Below are positions 30,674-31,231 of a stretch of DNA of 31,231 bases, one piece after another. The notes beneath the pieces are model-generated. The model ran no database searches. It was given only the letters and a program-made list of their open reading frames with translations, and was not told the origin of the DNA. The translations under genes were made by a program, and so were the position numbers. The number at the start of each line of letters is the position of its first letter. Positions within the stretch are counted from its first letter, which is position 1. The DNA is from Nemertoderma westbladi (Eukaryota; Xenacoelomorpha; Nemertodermatida; Nemertodermatidae), in contig JAUCBJ010000447.1 of assembly GCA_032718475.1 (NCBI GenBank), forward strand, positions 1 to 31,231. Reading direction: 5' to 3'.

Positions 30674-31231
30674 CGTTTGAATTTGTTCGTTAACGTTCGA
30701 ATTTGTAAGACTCTGATTTAAGACCTGAGGCACTCCCCACAGCCACAGCCACAACCACAGCCACAGCCACAGCCACAGCCACAGCCACAGCCACAGCCAC
30801 AGCCACAGCCACAGCCACAGCCACAGCCACAGCCACAGCCACAACCACAGCCACAACCACAGCCACAACCACAGCCACAACCACAGCCACAGCCACAACC
30901 AGCATTGCCACAACCACAGACACTGAACGACCATTAATTAATGCATTAATTAATGACAGCCACAACACCCACAGCCAGAAGCCATTGATGACAATACTGG
31001 TTGTGGCTGTGGCTGTGGCTGTGGCTGTGGTTGTGGCTGTGGTTGTGGCTGTGGCTGTGGCTGTGGCTGTGGCTGTGGCTGTGGCTGTGGCTGTGGCTGT
31101 GGCTGTGGCTGTGGCTGTGGTTGTGGCTGTGGCTGTGGTTGTGGCTGTGGCTGTGGCTGTGGCTGTGGGGAGTGCCTCAGGTCTTAAATCAGAGTCTTAC
31201 AAATTCGAACGTTAACGAACAAATTCAAACG
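30674..31231. repeat. Large inverted repeat: identical 65-bp flanks and CCACAG/TGGCTG microsatellite
   Basis: 30674-30738 and 31167-31231 are reverse complements over all 65 bases. Inside, a CCACAG-type microsatellite (about 30735-30920) faces its TGGCTG counterpart (about 30998-31170). Between them is a 24-bp perfect palindrome, CATTAATTAATGCATTAATT and on (30932-30955). The right arm ends with the window, so the repeat may go further. Val/Ala and Leu/Trp frames here are repeat by-products. Confidence 0.93.

Noticed and set aside
30623-31215. Leu/Trp- and Val/Ala-repeat frames
   Set aside because: Direct translation of the CCACAG/TGGCTG microsatellite.

Overview
The window looks like an AT-rich, repeat-dense stretch of an invertebrate animal genome. 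The basis is one complete metazoan-type PDZ/synaptopodin-family coding sequence, remnants of a piggyBac DNA transposon, a non-LTR reverse transcriptase and a BEL/Pao-type gag, tRNA-derived SINE-like heads, and abundant satellites. I cannot name the phylum. There are no bacterial operons, rRNA genes or CRISPR arrays. Most of the sequence is mobile or satellite DNA.

Layout. 1-606: 3' part of an ORF with a GIY-YIG (Slx1-like) nuclease domain, cut by the window edge. 745-2935: a 7-bp TTTTGAC/TTTTGTC minisatellite in two blocks, with a 58-bp tandem repeat between them. 3676-3827: 46-bp tandem repeats. 3910-15830: an unnamed composite repeat region. It holds four long elements (4742-7731, 8951-10354, 10911-12309, 12977-15002) that share a head with a small hairpin and a GC-rich tail, and differ in the number of internal monomers (about 465 bp or 318 bp). 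Three more copies of the head lack a body. The monomers are very rich in GATC and share a core motif 12 times.

16239-17982: a decayed piggyBac element with TTAA target duplications, inverted termini and the transposase C-terminus. 18261-18775: C-terminus of a LINE reverse transcriptase, frameshifted. 19260-19386: a foldback. 19949-20101: a possible LINE tail. 20565-20735: a tRNA-derived SINE candidate on the minus strand. 22096-24267: the only gene I would call intact, an uninterrupted 723-codon PDZ protein with two synaptopodin-like motifs.

25400-30023: an LTR-retrotransposon remnant (candidate LTR, coiled-coil gag N-terminus, poly-G-interrupted linker, BEL/Pao-type capsid domain, a single variant zinc knuckle) with several stops and frameshifts and no pol. 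30042-31231: AT-rich hairpins, a tRNA-like head, and a large inverted repeat of CCACAG/TGGCTG microsatellite with identical 65-bp flanks, reaching the last base.

The genes do not form a pathway. The main candidate for something undescribed is the composite repeat family at 4.2-15.8 kb.
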